Both the position numbers and the translations under genes were made by a program. From Brachionus manjavacas (Eukaryota; Rotifera; Eurotatoria; Ploima; Brachionidae), in the NCBI GenBank assembly GCA_019054805.1, contig JAHQIY010000003.1, positions 8,680,001 to 8,744,000 on the forward strand: a stretch of 64,000 bases of DNA. Reading direction: 5' to 3'. Shown here piece after piece: positions 48,541 through 60,789 of the stretch. Position 1 is the first letter of the stretch. Each line of letters begins with the position of its first letter. The notes beneath the pieces were generated by a model. The model had not been told where the DNA came from, made no database searches, and was given only the letters and a program-made list of their open reading frames with translations.

Positions 48541-50046
48541 TTATTTGCCTTTAATTTCATACACTATTTTTTCAATTAAATTTGCAAATTTTCAATTTCA
48601 AATTTATACAAATTATTAAACTAATCGAAAGAGAAAAATTGAACTTTGATTGACGAAAAAAATTATTTAACAGAAAATCATATCTCTTAAACATTTTAAT
48701 CACAATACAATACAATAAATGGAGGACAAAGCTGTCTTTAATCTATGACAGTTTTTTTTGTTTAGAAATAGCCATCATTTTTTTAAATTTTATTATCGTT
48801 TACTGTGGGTAGAGTTTTCTAGTAATTATTAATTACGCAGATTTAATTATTTCTTTATAGGTAAAAAGCGTTAATACCAAATATAAGCATCAATTTAATT
48901 TAATTACTAGATACTTAAAAAATTGTTTCAATCCGAAAATACTTTGAATACAAGCCTTTCTAAAAGAATACGTTGATGTCTTGATGAAAGCTCAAGAATA
49001 TTCGACTCTAAAACTCCATTGTCACTTGTCACAAATATTTTGCTGCAGTGAATAGTTCAAACCTTGCAACTTTTATAAAATGTATTTTGTCATTTGGTCT
49101 TTTTGAAATTATTTAAACTCTTACTCTGTTTAAAAATTTTTCTATCAATGCCGAAATGAGCTAAATTACTCATAGCCATTTTAAAAAAATTATCAAATAA
49201 AACTATTAAAAAAAATAGAGTGAGGATGTAATTTTATGAAGAAAAGTAATAACTTTGCTATACAAGCCATTTTAATCCTTATATTTATTTTCAATTTTCA
49301 TTCTCTTATTATTTCATTTTTTTTTGGTTTTAATTCATAAAAAAAGTAGATACCGTATATCTTTGCTTGCCCCATGGGGTTCTGGTGTTTAATAAATGAG
49401 GGTAATAATATTTTTAATTATTTTTAAAATTATTAAAATTTTTCAAAAACACAATCTAATATTTAATTAAAAAAAAATTTAAATATTATTTTAGTCGATA
49501 GAGGTTTTGGTATTTATTTATACACCAGAAATTGGGGGTAGTTTGCAACGAAATATGTTACGTGAAATTGAATTCAGTATCCGCTCTGACTAGACAACAT
49601 TTTGACATATTTTTTTTTACAGAAAATTATCAAATATTATATAAATTTAATCAAGTGAATTTAAATTAACTTCAAAGATTTTTGTTTGTATTCATATTAT
49701 TAATTTTTGAGAAAAAAAAACAAAAATTATAGGATAAATTTATTGTTTAGCCTTCCATTTTTTCCCAAGAATAATATATTATAAAATAAAAAATCTATAA
49801 ACTAAATAAACATTAACATAATCTCTGAAATGCCCATTATAAACCAAAATATAATTATTTTGCTTATTTTTTTGGCCATTTGTCTGAAATGAAGTCTTTA
49901 AATTATGTTAATAAAATTTTTCACCAAGCTCTTTATTTTACTTTAAAACTCTTATTAATTCTTTACAATTTAAAAAACTTTTAAATTTAAATTTATATCT
50001 TTTTTTAATAAAACGTTTTGTTAGCTTTGAGAGTAAACATTTCAAA
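48541..50046. other. AT-rich intergenic region upstream of the DPF gene
   Basis: No coding sequence is supported. A weak inverted pair (TTCTGGTGT near 49380 and ACACCAGAA near 49525) could mark a small decayed element. The DPF promoter should lie at the end of this stretch. Confidence 0.45.
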
Positions 50047-53028
50047 ATGCCTAAACCCAGAACAGAATTCAGCATAAACGAAACATCTAGCAATCCAATA
50101 TCATCTATTTCTTTCAGTAAACTCAAAGGGGGAGACAAAATGTACCAGGAAGCGATCCAAGCCACCCGATCATTTAACAAGCGTTTAATTTGGGACCGAA
50201 AACTGCGCGTGCCATTTATTGATAATCAAACGCGGGTTGCCCAGGCCAATAGCATGATGTGGCTGATGGAGTATCAGCGTAGAGAGCTGGACGATATGGA
50301 AGATTGTCAATTGAGCAACAAAGACCATTATGTCTATTTTTATCCGAATAAAAAGTGGTTCAAAAAAAGACGATTGAATATCGACCCAATGGACACGAGT
50401 TTATTTCCTAATGCAATTTATCGAGTGTCACCACATGTCCATGCTGATGAAAATAGTAATTCTATGGATTCTGGTGCGTTTGTTCAACACCAATCTTCGT
50501 CTAATTCGTCCACGCATCATCTCAATTTTTTAAAGCAAACATCGGTGTCGAACGACTATGAGGATGATTCCAGTCATCATGGTCAGTCCATTTCAATAGC
50601 TCATTTTCACGAAGACTCTTTTGAAAATTTTGAAGAACCAGACCAAGATTCTGATGACAATGACTTTGATGATAAGCGCAAAAAGAAACGAGTAAAGAAA
50701 AAAAATTCTAAAAAATATTTTCATTAAACACTTTTATTTATTAGAGCTAGTAGGATTAATTTTACTAGTTAATTAAATTGATAAATTTAGATATACGAAA
50801 TCGCTGTAAAAAAATTTTGATTTACTTAAAGGAAATTCAACTTTTATTTTAATTGTAAATTCTTATCATCATTTACCTTTGGATTTTCGATTTATTTTAA
50901 TTTGATGCAACAGAATTAAAATATTATTTTAAAAAATTTAAATTTTGAGATTTGCCTCATATTTTACAATAAAGATGAAATATACTTTAATTATGGTTTA
51001 AAAAAAAAATTATTCTGTAAAATCATAGTTTTTTTAGTTATTAAATTTTCGGTAATTTAAAAAAAGAATAAAATTTTCAAATCAAAAATAATCAGACAGT
51101 AAATTTCATTTTCAACTATTAAAAAAATAAACCACTACCATTAACTAATAGAAATTGTATTTAAATTTATTCAATTTGTATTAGTTAATTTTTAGACTGA
51201 TAATTAGAGATCATCTAAATTTAATTTGAAAAAGTGTTCTTTCAGGAAATTTTTTAATTTTTTATTTAATTTTTCTTTCCCAAGGAATTAAAGACCTATT
51301 AAATAGAATAAATTAAGTTTTTAAAGGCTCACTTAAACAAAAATAAAATCATAAGTATTTTTTTTATTATGAATTTTTGTATTTTTTTCAAGTTGCAGAA
51401 AATGAATCTAAAAAATTTTAAAGTTTCACGCTGTAAGCATGAATAAAAATAATTTTGTTCAATTTTATTTCAAACTATCAAAAATTTTTGTATTATTTCT
51501 ATTACTTCAAGAATAATGACAAAAATCGAGTTGCTAATAAAATTTTTATTGTAATCTTAAGGGACAGGACTACACAGGATCCATTGTAGGGCTTCTACTA
51601 TTAGCTTAACAGTTTGAAAAAATAAAAGAAAGAATTGAGAAGAATACTTTGAGAAGAAGATTTTTTTATTTTTTTTTAAGTTTTAAATTTTTCAGTACAA
51701 ATTTTTATTATTAAAAATTTAAATTGATCCATATTTTTAGGTTTTAATTTTTAAAATGGTAGAAAGTCATAATCTTTTTTAAAAAACAAAAGTTTATTAC
51801 TTAAAATCTGAAAAAAATTTTCATAAAACAAATCACAGATTTTCAACATTTTACGTAAATTGTTTTAAAACAAAAATAAAAAAAAAATTAAAAGCTTTGG
51901 CGTCCTATGTGTGTCCATTTTTTAATTGTGTGGGTCAATTAAAAAATGTAAATTTAATGTTCGTTTTGATTCATTTTACTATTAAGATTTTTGTAAATTA
52001 TGAAAAAATCATTTTTTAAAATAAAAATAATTCCTTAACCACTAAAGAAACAAAAAAGATGCCAAAGGTCTTAAATTTTTTTGAAATTTTTGTTGTTACA
52101 AAAAATAAGTAAAATGTTGAAAATTTACTTTATTTTACATAAATTTTTGTATAAAACAAAAAGCGGAACATCACTGTATTTCATTTTTAATTTTATTAAT
52201 TCAAAATATTTTATTTTTTTTTATTCAAACTTACCAAAATTTTTGATCCGTTCTAATTTTTTTGTATTTCAAGGACTGCAACCAACAATTGATCTAGTAA
52301 AAAATAATCTTTAAAGCTTCTATATATTTTAAAATTTTCATTGTTTAAGTTTTTTTATTTTCTCAAGCAAAAAAGGAAGAAAAATGATACAATTGGACTC
52401 GGAAATGATAAGCATTTTGACTGTGATCGTTGTGGAGTAAGATACAAGACCAAGTCTGGTCTTGTCTCTCATATTCAAAAAGCCCATGGAAAAAAAATCT
52501 CCAATGGTCATGCAAATGTACATCAAGTTATTAAAGCCGAATCATTGCCGCCAGATGAAAACACCACAAACTCTATATTTGAATCGGGAAATGATGATAT
52601 GAACTCTACTTCTAGTGCATCTCAAGCTAACTCGGTTAGCCAGCCGAAAAATGGTCAAGCAACCCGATGTGGTATATGCTATGGAAACGAGCATGAAAAC
52701 AGAATGCATCAAGCTGAAAAATTAATTTCATGTCATGATTGCCAAAAAAATTTTCACCCAACTTGTCTCAACTTTCCGAAAAATATGCTTGAATCGGTTA
52801 AGAAATACGACTGGCAATGCATTGAATGCAAAAGTGAAAAATTGATTAATTGATTTATTTTTTTATAGATTTTGCATTTTAGGATGTACTCATTGTGGAA
52901 GTTCCGAGAATGATGACAAACTTTTATTTTGTGATGAATGTGATCGAGGTTTTCACATGTATTGCTTGAAGCCGCCGATGCAAGAGGCACCTGACGGTGA
53001 CTGGAAATGTGAACTTTGTTCAAAATAA
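50047..53028 (+). CDS. dpf: d4/DPF-family zinc finger protein (requiem-like)
   Basis: Probable nuclear chromatin reader of the BAF (SWI/SNF) complex, where DPF proteins bind acylated histone H3 tails through tandem PHD fingers. Exons 50047-50691, 52368-52833 and 52883-53028 join in phase and give 418 residues, near the 391 of human DPF2. The first exon holds the Requiem N-terminal domain ([28 protein letters not shown]), a serine/histidine-rich linker and an acidic then basic tract. The second exon holds a C2H2 finger ([19 protein letters not shown]) and the first PHD finger (CGICYGNE to CIEC). The third exon holds the second PHD finger ([19 protein letters not shown] to CELC). The first intron is 1.7 kb. 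All zinc ligands that I can check are present. Confidence 0.94.
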
Positions 53029-53164
53029 TTTTTTTATTTGTTAGTCAATTGTAAACGAAAAGTTTATTTAATTATTTCTTAAGAAAATTGTGTAATTAAC
53101 AATTAAAAATATTTAAATAAAATTCAAATGGAAATTTTTTACAAAAAATTAAAGTTTCTGCTAA

Positions 53165-53330
53165 ATTCAGCCATTTTTTCCATGACAACTATTTTTCCTG
53201 ATTGAATTTAATGGCACAGGCAAGTTATATGATTTATAAAAACAGCTTTAAAGTATTGATTTTTGTTGTGTGGCTTGAGTATATTTTAAAAAGAATTATT
53301 ATTTTGCTTTATCATTATATGTTTGCCAAA
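53165..53330 (+). promoter_or_regulatory. Conserved upstream blocks of the small cysteine-rich gene, copy 1
   Basis: The blocks TTCAGCCATTTTTTCCATGA (near 53166) and GCTTTATCATTATATGTTTG (near 53309) recur in the same order upstream of the inverted copy, while sequence between them has diverged. This points to promoter or untranslated-region elements held by selection. Confidence 0.5.
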
Positions 53331-53417
53331 ATTTTTCTATTATAAAACAGTCTAGGAATTCCAAGTAATATTTAAAAGGCTTTAGAGAAAAAAATTAGTC
53401 AAAGTCAACAGATAAGA

Positions 53418-53540
53418 ATGTGTTTTAGAACTACTTGTCCAAAATGCAACAAGCCAACATGGGCTGGATGTGGAAATCATATTGAACAAGCTTTGAAAGA
53501 TGTTCCTCCACAAGACAGATGCAAATGTCCAAAAAGTTGA
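53418..53540 (+). CDS. Small conserved cysteine-rich protein, copy 1
   Basis: Single-exon frame of 40 residues starting MCFRTTCPKCNKPTWAGCG, then HIEQALKDVPPQDRCKC. Cysteine pairs CPKC and CKC plus a further Cys and His could bind one zinc ion. Short proteins of this pattern (TTC.KC..TW.GCG..I) occur in many eukaryotes, but I know of no assigned function. The frame is kept almost unchanged in the inverted duplicate at 60566-60694, which supports it as a real gene. Here the codon TGA replaces CGA of the other copy, removing the last two residues. Confidence 0.75.
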   Translation: MCFRTTCPKCNKPTWAGCGNHIEQALKDVPPQDRCKCPKS

Positions 53541-53909
53541 TTCTAGAAATTTTATTCACACTTCCTTACTTATTTAATTTCTCTAATCTTAAAATAAAAT
53601 TTTTATTTTATGTTTGTCTTAATTTAAATCTGAAAGCATTTTTTAAAAATCTAAGTGCTATTTAAAAAGAGATCTTAAATCCCATTACTTAAAAAAATAT
53701 TATTTTTTCATTTCTTATTAAAGTGTCTGTTTATTTAACACTCAATCGACCCTTTTTGGTACTTATTTTGCTTATTGCTCAATAAATTTAAACATTTTGA
53801 CGATCTTTTTTTCTATCAAAATTAAAATAAAAAGAATATTGTAATTGATTAATTTTTGTTTTTTTTGATTTTTTTAAATTTTATTTATTTGTTTTCTGTG
53901 CCGAACTAG

Positions 53910-55155
53910 GGGTCCTACTAAAATACTGACCCCAAATTTTTTAAAATTTTCTGACCCCCATTTATTTAGAAAAGCAAAAATATTTTTAAAAGTTTTAATT
54001 TATCATTTAGTTTGAATTTTTCTCTATTTTTTGAAAATTTAACTAGTTTGTCTCCAAAATTTTTATTTTTTGTGAAAATCGAATATTTTTATACTTTTAA
54101 AAACCTGACCCCCTACTGACCCCCAATTTTTTACGACTGACCCCAACTGACCCCCATTTTTCTTGTAGAGAATTTAACGAGCTTTCTAAAAATGTGAATA
54201 GTTTTTCTCCAGGATGTATAGTTTTTGAGATATTTTGATTATAATAAAAGACCTTAGTTATTCTGAAATCGGATTTTAAAATTTTTAATACGATATACCA
54301 TTAGATCAAGAATTTTCTAAGCTTTTTGATTTTTATGTTTATTTTTCTTAAATTCAATTTTCAAATCATTCTTCCTTTTTGGCTCAAAATAATTAAGTTC
54401 CTCGATCAATTCATTAACTTTAAAAGTAAATTCATCTTCGCTTTTGCTAGAAATTAAGGCATCATCCCGATTTTCTTTTTTCCAAATATCTTATTACATA
54501 ATATGTCTTTTTCAAAATTTTTAAAAATTATTCCACTACCAAAAGATCAAATTAAAATAAAAAGAAATGTAACTTGCCTTTACGAAAATCAGAAAAAAGA
54601 GGCAAAAGATTGCAATAGAAAAAATAATAATTTCGCCTCATTTAAGTTTATATTTTTATTTTTACATGGTTAAAAATTTAAGACAAAGACTTTATTTTTT
54701 ATTAAATTAATTGTTATTAAAATTAATTGTAACTTTTATTAAAAAATTATAAAAACTAAATTAATAAAAAAAAAAATATCAAATATTACAATTATAAATT
54801 GAATTTTTCTCAATTATTATGAAATCTTTTGAAATTCTCGAAAACTATACATCCTGGAGAAAAACTATTCACATTTTTAGAAAGCTCGTTAAATTCTCTA
54901 CAAGAAAAATGGGGGTCAGTTGGGGTCAGTCGTAAAAAATTGGGGGTCAGTAGGGGTCAGGTTTTTAAAAGTATAAAAATATTCGATTTTCACAAAAAAT
55001 AAAAATTTTGGAGACAAACTAGTTAAATTTTCAAAAAATAGAGAAAAATTCAAACTAAATGATAAATTAAAACTTTTAAAAATATTTTTGCTTTTCTAAA
55101 TAAATGGGGGTCAGAAAATTTTAAAAAATTTGGGGTCAGTATTTTAGTAGGACCC
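53910..55155. mobile_element. Non-autonomous foldback DNA element with long inverted repeats
   Basis: Arms of about 320 bases (53910-54231 and 54836-55155) are reverse complements with only about two differences. Both outer ends read GGGTCCTACTAAAATACTGA. Flanking copies of CGAACTAG (53902-53909 and 55156-55163) form an 8-base target duplication. The arms contain repeated CTGACCCC motifs. Removing the element restores a continuous retrotransposon tail. An 8-base duplication occurs in hAT, P and Merlin-type elements; the superfamily cannot be fixed from this. Confidence 0.9.
54318..54490 (-). other. Open coding-like stretch inside the foldback element
   Basis: About 55 codons are open on the minus strand, with mixed composition (for example DDALISSKSEDEFTFKVNEL and IEELNYFEPKRK). 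A second open stretch of 56 codons lies on the plus strand at 54503-54673, starting MSFSKFLKIIPLPKDQ. Either could be a transposase remnant, a captured exon or chance. Confidence 0.3.
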
Positions 55156-55577
55156 CGAACTAGAGCTCCTTCAGAATAATATTAAAAATAAAATAAATTA
55201 TAAAAATTAAAAAAAAAATATAATAAGATCAAATAAAAATCATGATAAAGTAGATAAGCTAAAAAAATGTAAGGAAAGTTAAAAAAACATATTTTGAAAT
55301 AGGTTACAAAATATTTACAATGATTTTGAAATTTCAAAATCAATTAATTAATAGCTGATATTCAATTTATTTACCTGGTATTGATTTCATAAAATAAGTT
55401 AATTAAATAAAATTTTTAATTTCCTGCAAAAAAGTATGTGTTAAGAAAAGGGGTTTTTTGGACCTTCAAAAATAATGTCTTTTATTTGATAAATAGATCA
55501 AAGAAATGGCTAACTTTGCTTTTAATAGCAATCCTTACTAAATTTAAATAATTCCTATAATAATTAATAACTTTTTG

Positions 55578-56080
55578 AACCATGTTTCGATGAAAGCTAC
55601 CTTACAAGCTCTTGGACATTTTAGCAGTGTGGATGATACCCAACAAGAAGTCTCTGATGATAATTATAATGATTATGAGGATAATTAAAACTTTGATAAT
55701 GATCAAGAAGAAAAAATTAAAACACAAAATCAACCTAATACCGAATATGAATTAGATGAATACTCAGGAAATTAGTAACCTGAAGAAAAAGCAACTTACA
55801 TTAACAAAAATTCGAAAAATAGAATGATATGAGTTTGACTGACAACTGAGAAGAGGCAAGTCTTAGAAAACGATCAATTTTAGAAGAGAAAGTTAGACCA
55901 ACTGATGATGCTACACGTATATAAATGAGACCAAACTGTCAGAATTTTTCATGATTTTTGACTTGTCCATGATAATTTAAATTAAATCGTACCAATTGTC
56001 ACCCGAAAGCATTAGAACCTAAACTTTCATCTACAAAAGGAGATATATTTGCTTTTATCGGTATATTTGATACAATAAGT
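55578..56080 (+). pseudogene. Degenerate transposase-like gene remnant
   Basis: A frame from 55588 reads MKATLQALGHFSSVDDT followed by an acidic Asp/Asn/Glu-rich region with stops at 55686 and 55774. Further on, after more breaks, comes CHPKALEPKLSSTKGDIFAF. An acidic start and an EIFAFIG-like block are seen in piggyBac-type transposases, so this may be such a relic; support is weak. Confidence 0.3.
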
Positions 56081-56089
56081 TGTTAATAC

Positions 56090-57525
56090 CAAAATGAAAA
56101 TTAATGAGATAAATGAGAATTTTGGGCAAAATTTTTTTTCATGAATTTGTATATAATTTTTTTTTTTTTTATGAATTATTTCAAATTTCAACTTAAAAAT
56201 ATGCATATTTTTTTTTAATCAAAATAAAAATTAATGAAATATATATTTTCAGGATTTTTTCTAACTATTTTGAATAATTATGGAAACTTGTGGCTTATTA
56301 AATTGGTTTTTAGTGCTTAACGTAAAAAAAAAATTCTGGGGTTTGCTAAAAAAATTCTATGTGAGTGCTAAAAATATTAATCATACTAAGGTATTGTGAA
56401 TTTAAATACAAACCTTCCAAAAATTAGAAACATGAAATTCTTTTTCATTAATTTGAATTGACAAAATTGAGTTTTTTTAAATTTGACAATTAAAAAAATG
56501 AAACAAAAAATGTTTCACTAAATTCAACAAACAAAAATTAATTTTAATTAACAGCGGAATATAAATGATTAAATAAAATATCAATTTTTATTTTTTATTT
56601 TGTCTTTATGATCTATTCTGATGAGAAATATTTGCAATTTTTTTTTACAAATTTATTTTATTAAAATTTCAAAATTCTGTCGTTGCTACTTAAATAATTT
56701 TGAATTAAGTGGCTTTAATTGTAATTCTAAATAGACATACAATTTAATCAAAAATAACCAATTTATTGGAATTTTAATTTTTTTTATATTTTTTCTAAAC
56801 TAAAATGTCAAATGAAATATTCTTTTTTACCTTTTAAAATTTACAATAAAATCTGTAGTACAAAATCCATATTTTTATTAAGAAATTAAATTTTTTTTTT
56901 ATTAAAATCATTGAATTTAAATTCACAATCCTTAATATTAACAAGACTTGATTTGTTGAAAAAAAGGTCTATTTGATTATTTTCTTTGAAAGCAAAAATT
57001 ATAATACTGGTCAAGGGTTATTATTAAATAATAGAATAGTAAATTTTGAATTTTGATGTCAACTACAATTTTAAGATTTATAGTTATACAGTCTACTTTT
57101 GTTTAATCGAATATGGGTTGGTAGTTCGGCTTAATTTTGTTCAACATACAGATACTCAACTGAATCGAAAATTAAAATTATCGATTTAAAAAAACAAAAT
57201 TCATTTATTTCTTTTGAATTAATTTTACTATTCCAAAATTTTTAGATCTGATCTAGAAAATTAATTAGTTATATTCAAAAATACACTATTTATTGAATTA
57301 ATCAAAGACTATGTCAGTGCTCTTTTTAAAAGCTCAAGACTCCGTAAAAAAACCCATTATCTAATTTATGGAATGAATTCAGTGAATGGTTTAATGAAAG
57401 GGGATTATCTCTCTGATTTTCGGCCTTTTTCTTTATTTTTTACTTCATTTAAAATTAAAACATAAAAAGGAGTTAAATTACTCAGAGCCATTTCAAATTT
57501 AAACAAACTAGAAAAAAAATGATAT
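56090..57525. other. AT-rich intergenic stretch
   Basis: Nothing coding or RNA-like was recognised. Confidence 0.5.
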
Positions 57526-57530
57526 AATTA

Positions 57531-57716
57531 ACGTAATCATCCGAATTTAGTGACATGTCACTAAAGAATCTTTAACATTTTATAATAGCGTTTCACAAAA
57601 ATAGAGTACTTTAAGATTTTTTATAATATTTAGTAGTAGTAGTAGTAAAAATAATCTGCAACTTGAATAATATTCAAGCAATTTAAAGACATGTCACTCA
57701 ATTTGGATAATTACGT
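57531..57716. mobile_element. Mariner-like MITE of 186 bases
   Basis: The ends ACGTAATCATCCGAATTTAG and, reversed, ACGTAATTATCCAAATTGAG form inverted repeats that continue through GTGACATGTC. Both ends are flanked by TA (57529-57530 and 57717-57718), the target duplication of Tc1/mariner elements. No coding capacity; a TAG triplet run lies in the middle. Confidence 0.75.
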
Positions 57717-57764
57717 TATTTAATCTTTTGAACCGACTTTATTTTAATTTTTATAGGAAGTTTT

Positions 57765-57840
57765 TTTATTTTTTATTACTATTCTGAAGTAGCGTAAGCT
57801 CGGTACAGATGACAAATCAATAAATAAATTATAAATATTT
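57765..57840 (+). mobile_element. Solo family A retrotransposon tail
   Basis: ATTCTGAAGTAGCGTAAGCT followed by CGGTACAGATGACAAATC matches the tail at 3345-3395. No coding part precedes it, so it is an extreme 5' truncation. Confidence 0.7.
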
Positions 57841-57869
57841 AAGAGTTAATTAAATTTTAATGCATGTCT

Positions 57870-59155
57870 TGCTCAATGATAATTTAGTTTTCCTTATCCA
57901 AAAAGTTGTCGAATCTTCTAATAGAAAGAAATAAGTATGTTGCTTATTTTTTAACATTTTTAAAGCTTTCGACAAAGTTTGGCATGAAGGTATAATTTAC
58001 AAGCTGATAAAGATAAATATACCTGCCTACTTAATTTATTGGATAAAATCATTTCTTAACTGTAGAACATTTAAAGTAAATACAAATGATCACATTAGTG
58101 ATGAATTCAAAACATCTGCTGGCATTCCTCAAGGATCAGATATTAGTCCTTTTTTATTTAGTATATTTATCAATGATATTCCTAAAAGAAATAAATCTAA
58201 TAAAGAATATTCACTTCTCTTTTCAGATGATCTTGTCACTTTTTTTATTTATAAAAAAATGGAAATATTGAAAGTAAGATGAATAAGTACTTGGTTGAAT
58301 TAGAACAGTGGCTTTTCAAGTGGAAAATGAAGATTTCGGTTGAAAAGTCTTGCTCAATGATGTTTACTAAAAACAACAAAGAAAGTTCTATGTTTAATTT
58401 AAGGATTTATGGGAATAGAATCGAAAGCTTAAAAGAAATAAAGTTCCTAGGTATCAAATTTGATTCTAAATTAACCTTTTCTTCAATGATAGATGAAATT
58501 AAAGAACGTTGCAATTCAAGGCTAAATTTAATAAAAATCTTATCAAATAAAAAATGGGGCCTTGACTTAAACACTTTAGGAAACCTTTATTAGTCTTTGA
58601 TTTAATCTATTCTTGATTATTCTTTTCCTTGTCTGAACACTCTTTCAGAAACTAATATCAAAAGGTTAGAAGTAATCCAAAATTCAGCAGTTCGTTCTAT
58701 ACTAAAACTAAGATATGATACTCCCTCCAACATATTACATAATGAGGCATTAATAAACTTAAACTACTAACAGTCTCAAATCGACTTTTTGAGTTGAGTG
58801 AGAGATATGTTAGGGCAGGACTGAGCCATTCTGTTCCATTAACTGTTAGACTGGTGGAAGAATATAGCAGAGGTTTCGAATAAAGATACATCGAGTACCC
58901 AACTCCATTGTGTAATTGCTACCTTGCTATTTCTTCTTTTTTTCCTGAACCATCAAATATTTAAAAATATGAATTCTGTTACTCTCTATCAAAATTAATC
59001 TAATTTTAATTTTAATGTTTATTCACTTTTTAACTTATATCATTTAAACTTTATTTTTTACTTTTTATTTTTATTTTATTTAACTTTATTTTTTTTTTTT
59101 TTATTTAATCTGAAGGAGCTCTGTACAGATATACAAATAAATAAAATAAATAATG
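57870..59155 (+). mobile_element. Family A retrotransposon, 5'-truncated broken copy
   Basis: The copy begins inside the reverse transcriptase (LVFLIQKVVESSNRKK-like near 57890). It continues through KAFDKVWHEG, GIPQGSDISPFLFSIFINDI and a catalytic box read as FSDD (58225), with the C-terminal part at 58279-58593. Remnants to 58960 and a tail CTGAAGGAGCTCTGTACAG near 59110 complete it. Frames are broken in several places. Confidence 0.87.
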
Positions 59156-59344
59156 ATACAGAGTTTGAAAGATCAAATAAAAAATGTAGAACAAAAACTT
59201 TACAAAAACTTTTCATTTTTTCTAATTTGCACTCAATTTTTTGTCAAATTCAATAAATAAACAATTTTAGATGAATAAAATAATTGATTTTTAAATTTTT
59301 GAAACATACTGTATTACGCAATAGTGTGGTCCCAATGGAATAAT

Positions 59345-59800
59345 TCCCCACTTTCTTAGGCAATGAACTTGACTCAAAATTAAATTTCAAGAAATTATTT
59401 GAGAGTCTTTGTAAAAAGATCAACAGAAAAATAAATATGATTCGAAAGATAAAAGGCTTACCATAGTGTTTAAGAGATTTTTAGATCATTAATCAATTGT
59501 TTGTTCTTTTTCCTGTTCTCCCCAAAGATCTATGTCGAACCTTTTAGTAACCCAGAACAATATCTTCAGAAGCATAAATTTCTTCCCTCAAAAACAAGAG
59601 TTTCAGATCCTAGTTAAAAGTTTGAATTAGACATGATCTCAATAATGACGGAAAAGTAACTAAAATACTATTTAAAAAACAGGCTAAACCACAACCAACT
59701 AATTGAAGAACTGAATGAATTTAATTCGAATTCCTAAGTAGAATCAAAAATTAGAACGCTATATTAGAATTTCTGCCAAGTTCGGAAATTATTTTTAAAG
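59345..59800 (+). mobile_element. Decayed retrotransposon C-terminal fragment
   Basis: The stretch FLGNELDSKLNFKKLFESL at about 59358 aligns by eye with FLGIKFDSKLNFNILVDEI of the copy at 2708. The following bases decay quickly, and the end near 59790 is not sharp. Confidence 0.6.
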
Positions 59801-60565
59801 GAAATCTACAAATGAAGCTAAAATTGGTCATGTTATTTTATTCTAATTTTTTTTTCTGAAAAATTTAAACATAATTTAATTTTTGCAATTTAATTTTTTA
59901 TTCTTTTTAACTTTTGTCTCACACAAATACATTTTTTATTCATTCTTTTCATAATAAATAAAATTTTTCTTATTCGTTTGGCTGAAAAGAAGAGTAATAC
60001 ACGTTCTACTAAGCCTGAGGGTTATCCTCAAACTATTTAATTAAATTAATTTTTTTTTAAATTTGAAATATATTTTAATTAGTTTAAATAAATTAAATGT
60101 TTAGCGTTTTTTTAAGGCATGGACTAATTAGAAAGACCTTGATTTGGTCAAAAATTTTTTATTTCAAGTCAAAAAGATCAGAAATGGAATTAAATCAGTA
60201 TAAATTAGACTATTAATAAGAAATCGAATTGTAAATCAAAATTACAATTAAATAAAATTTCAATGTCATACTTAAATTGTTATTTTTAGTTTTTTTAAAA
60301 GGTAAGAATTTTAACTTTATTTTATTTCAATTTTATTGATTACCTGTCTGTGAAGTAAAATTTATGCTTACACGTTTGTCAGTTCAGGACAAAACGCCTT
60401 AAAAGGTAAATAAAGTTAAAGTTTTTTAAAAAATATTTATTTTCAACTAAAAGTTTTTTAAATAAATCAGTACATAAAATGTTAGTTATTTAAAACGAAG
60501 AATAAATTAGAAAATTCTTGGAAAAATTATTACATTATATAAAGGGTAATTTAAATAATTAATTA

Positions 60566-60694
60566 TTAGAATCGACTTTTTGGACATTTGCATCTGTCTT
60601 GTGGAGGAACATCTTTCAAAGCTTGTTCAATATGATTTCCACATCCAGCCCATGTTGGCTTGTTGCATTTTGGACAAGTTGTTCTAAAGCACAT
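60566..60694 (-). CDS. Small conserved cysteine-rich protein, copy 2
   Basis: Single-exon frame of 42 residues, identical to the plus-strand copy at 53418 over the first 40 residues and ending in two extra residues (Arg-Phe). The nucleotide sequences differ at a handful of mostly silent positions, which suggests purifying selection or recent duplication. The copy lies in inverted orientation about 7 kb away, with transposon debris between. Upstream blocks are shared with copy 1. Confidence 0.75.
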   Translation of the reverse strand: MCFRTTCPKCNKPTWAGCGNHIEQALKDVPPQDRCKCPKSRF

Positions 60695-60789
60695 TCTCAA
60701 TTGATTTAATAATTATTAACTTTTTAATTTATATTAAATTTCTATTAATATTAATTTTGATATCTATACTAATATTCATTGTATTTATA

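Larger units (their letters stand above)
53875..55265 (-). mobile_element. Family A retrotransposon 3' tail split by the foldback element
   Basis: Minus strand: the tail signature reads CTGAAGGAGCTCTAG on the right side (55156-55180) and continues as TTCGGCACAGAAAACAAATA on the left (53880-53905). The two halves are separated only by the 1246-base insertion and its target duplication. No coding part remains. Confidence 0.82.

Noticed and set aside
49378-49530. Possible MITE with TTCTGGTGT ends
   Set aside because: The arms are short and imperfect, and no target duplication could be seen.
52754-53023. Minus-strand open frame opposite the PHD finger exons
   Set aside because: Shadow of the DPF gene, whose zinc ligands are read on the plus strand.
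58697-58891. Minus-strand frame inside the retrotransposon at 58 kb
   Set aside because: Shadow of the decayed reverse transcriptase C terminus on the plus strand.
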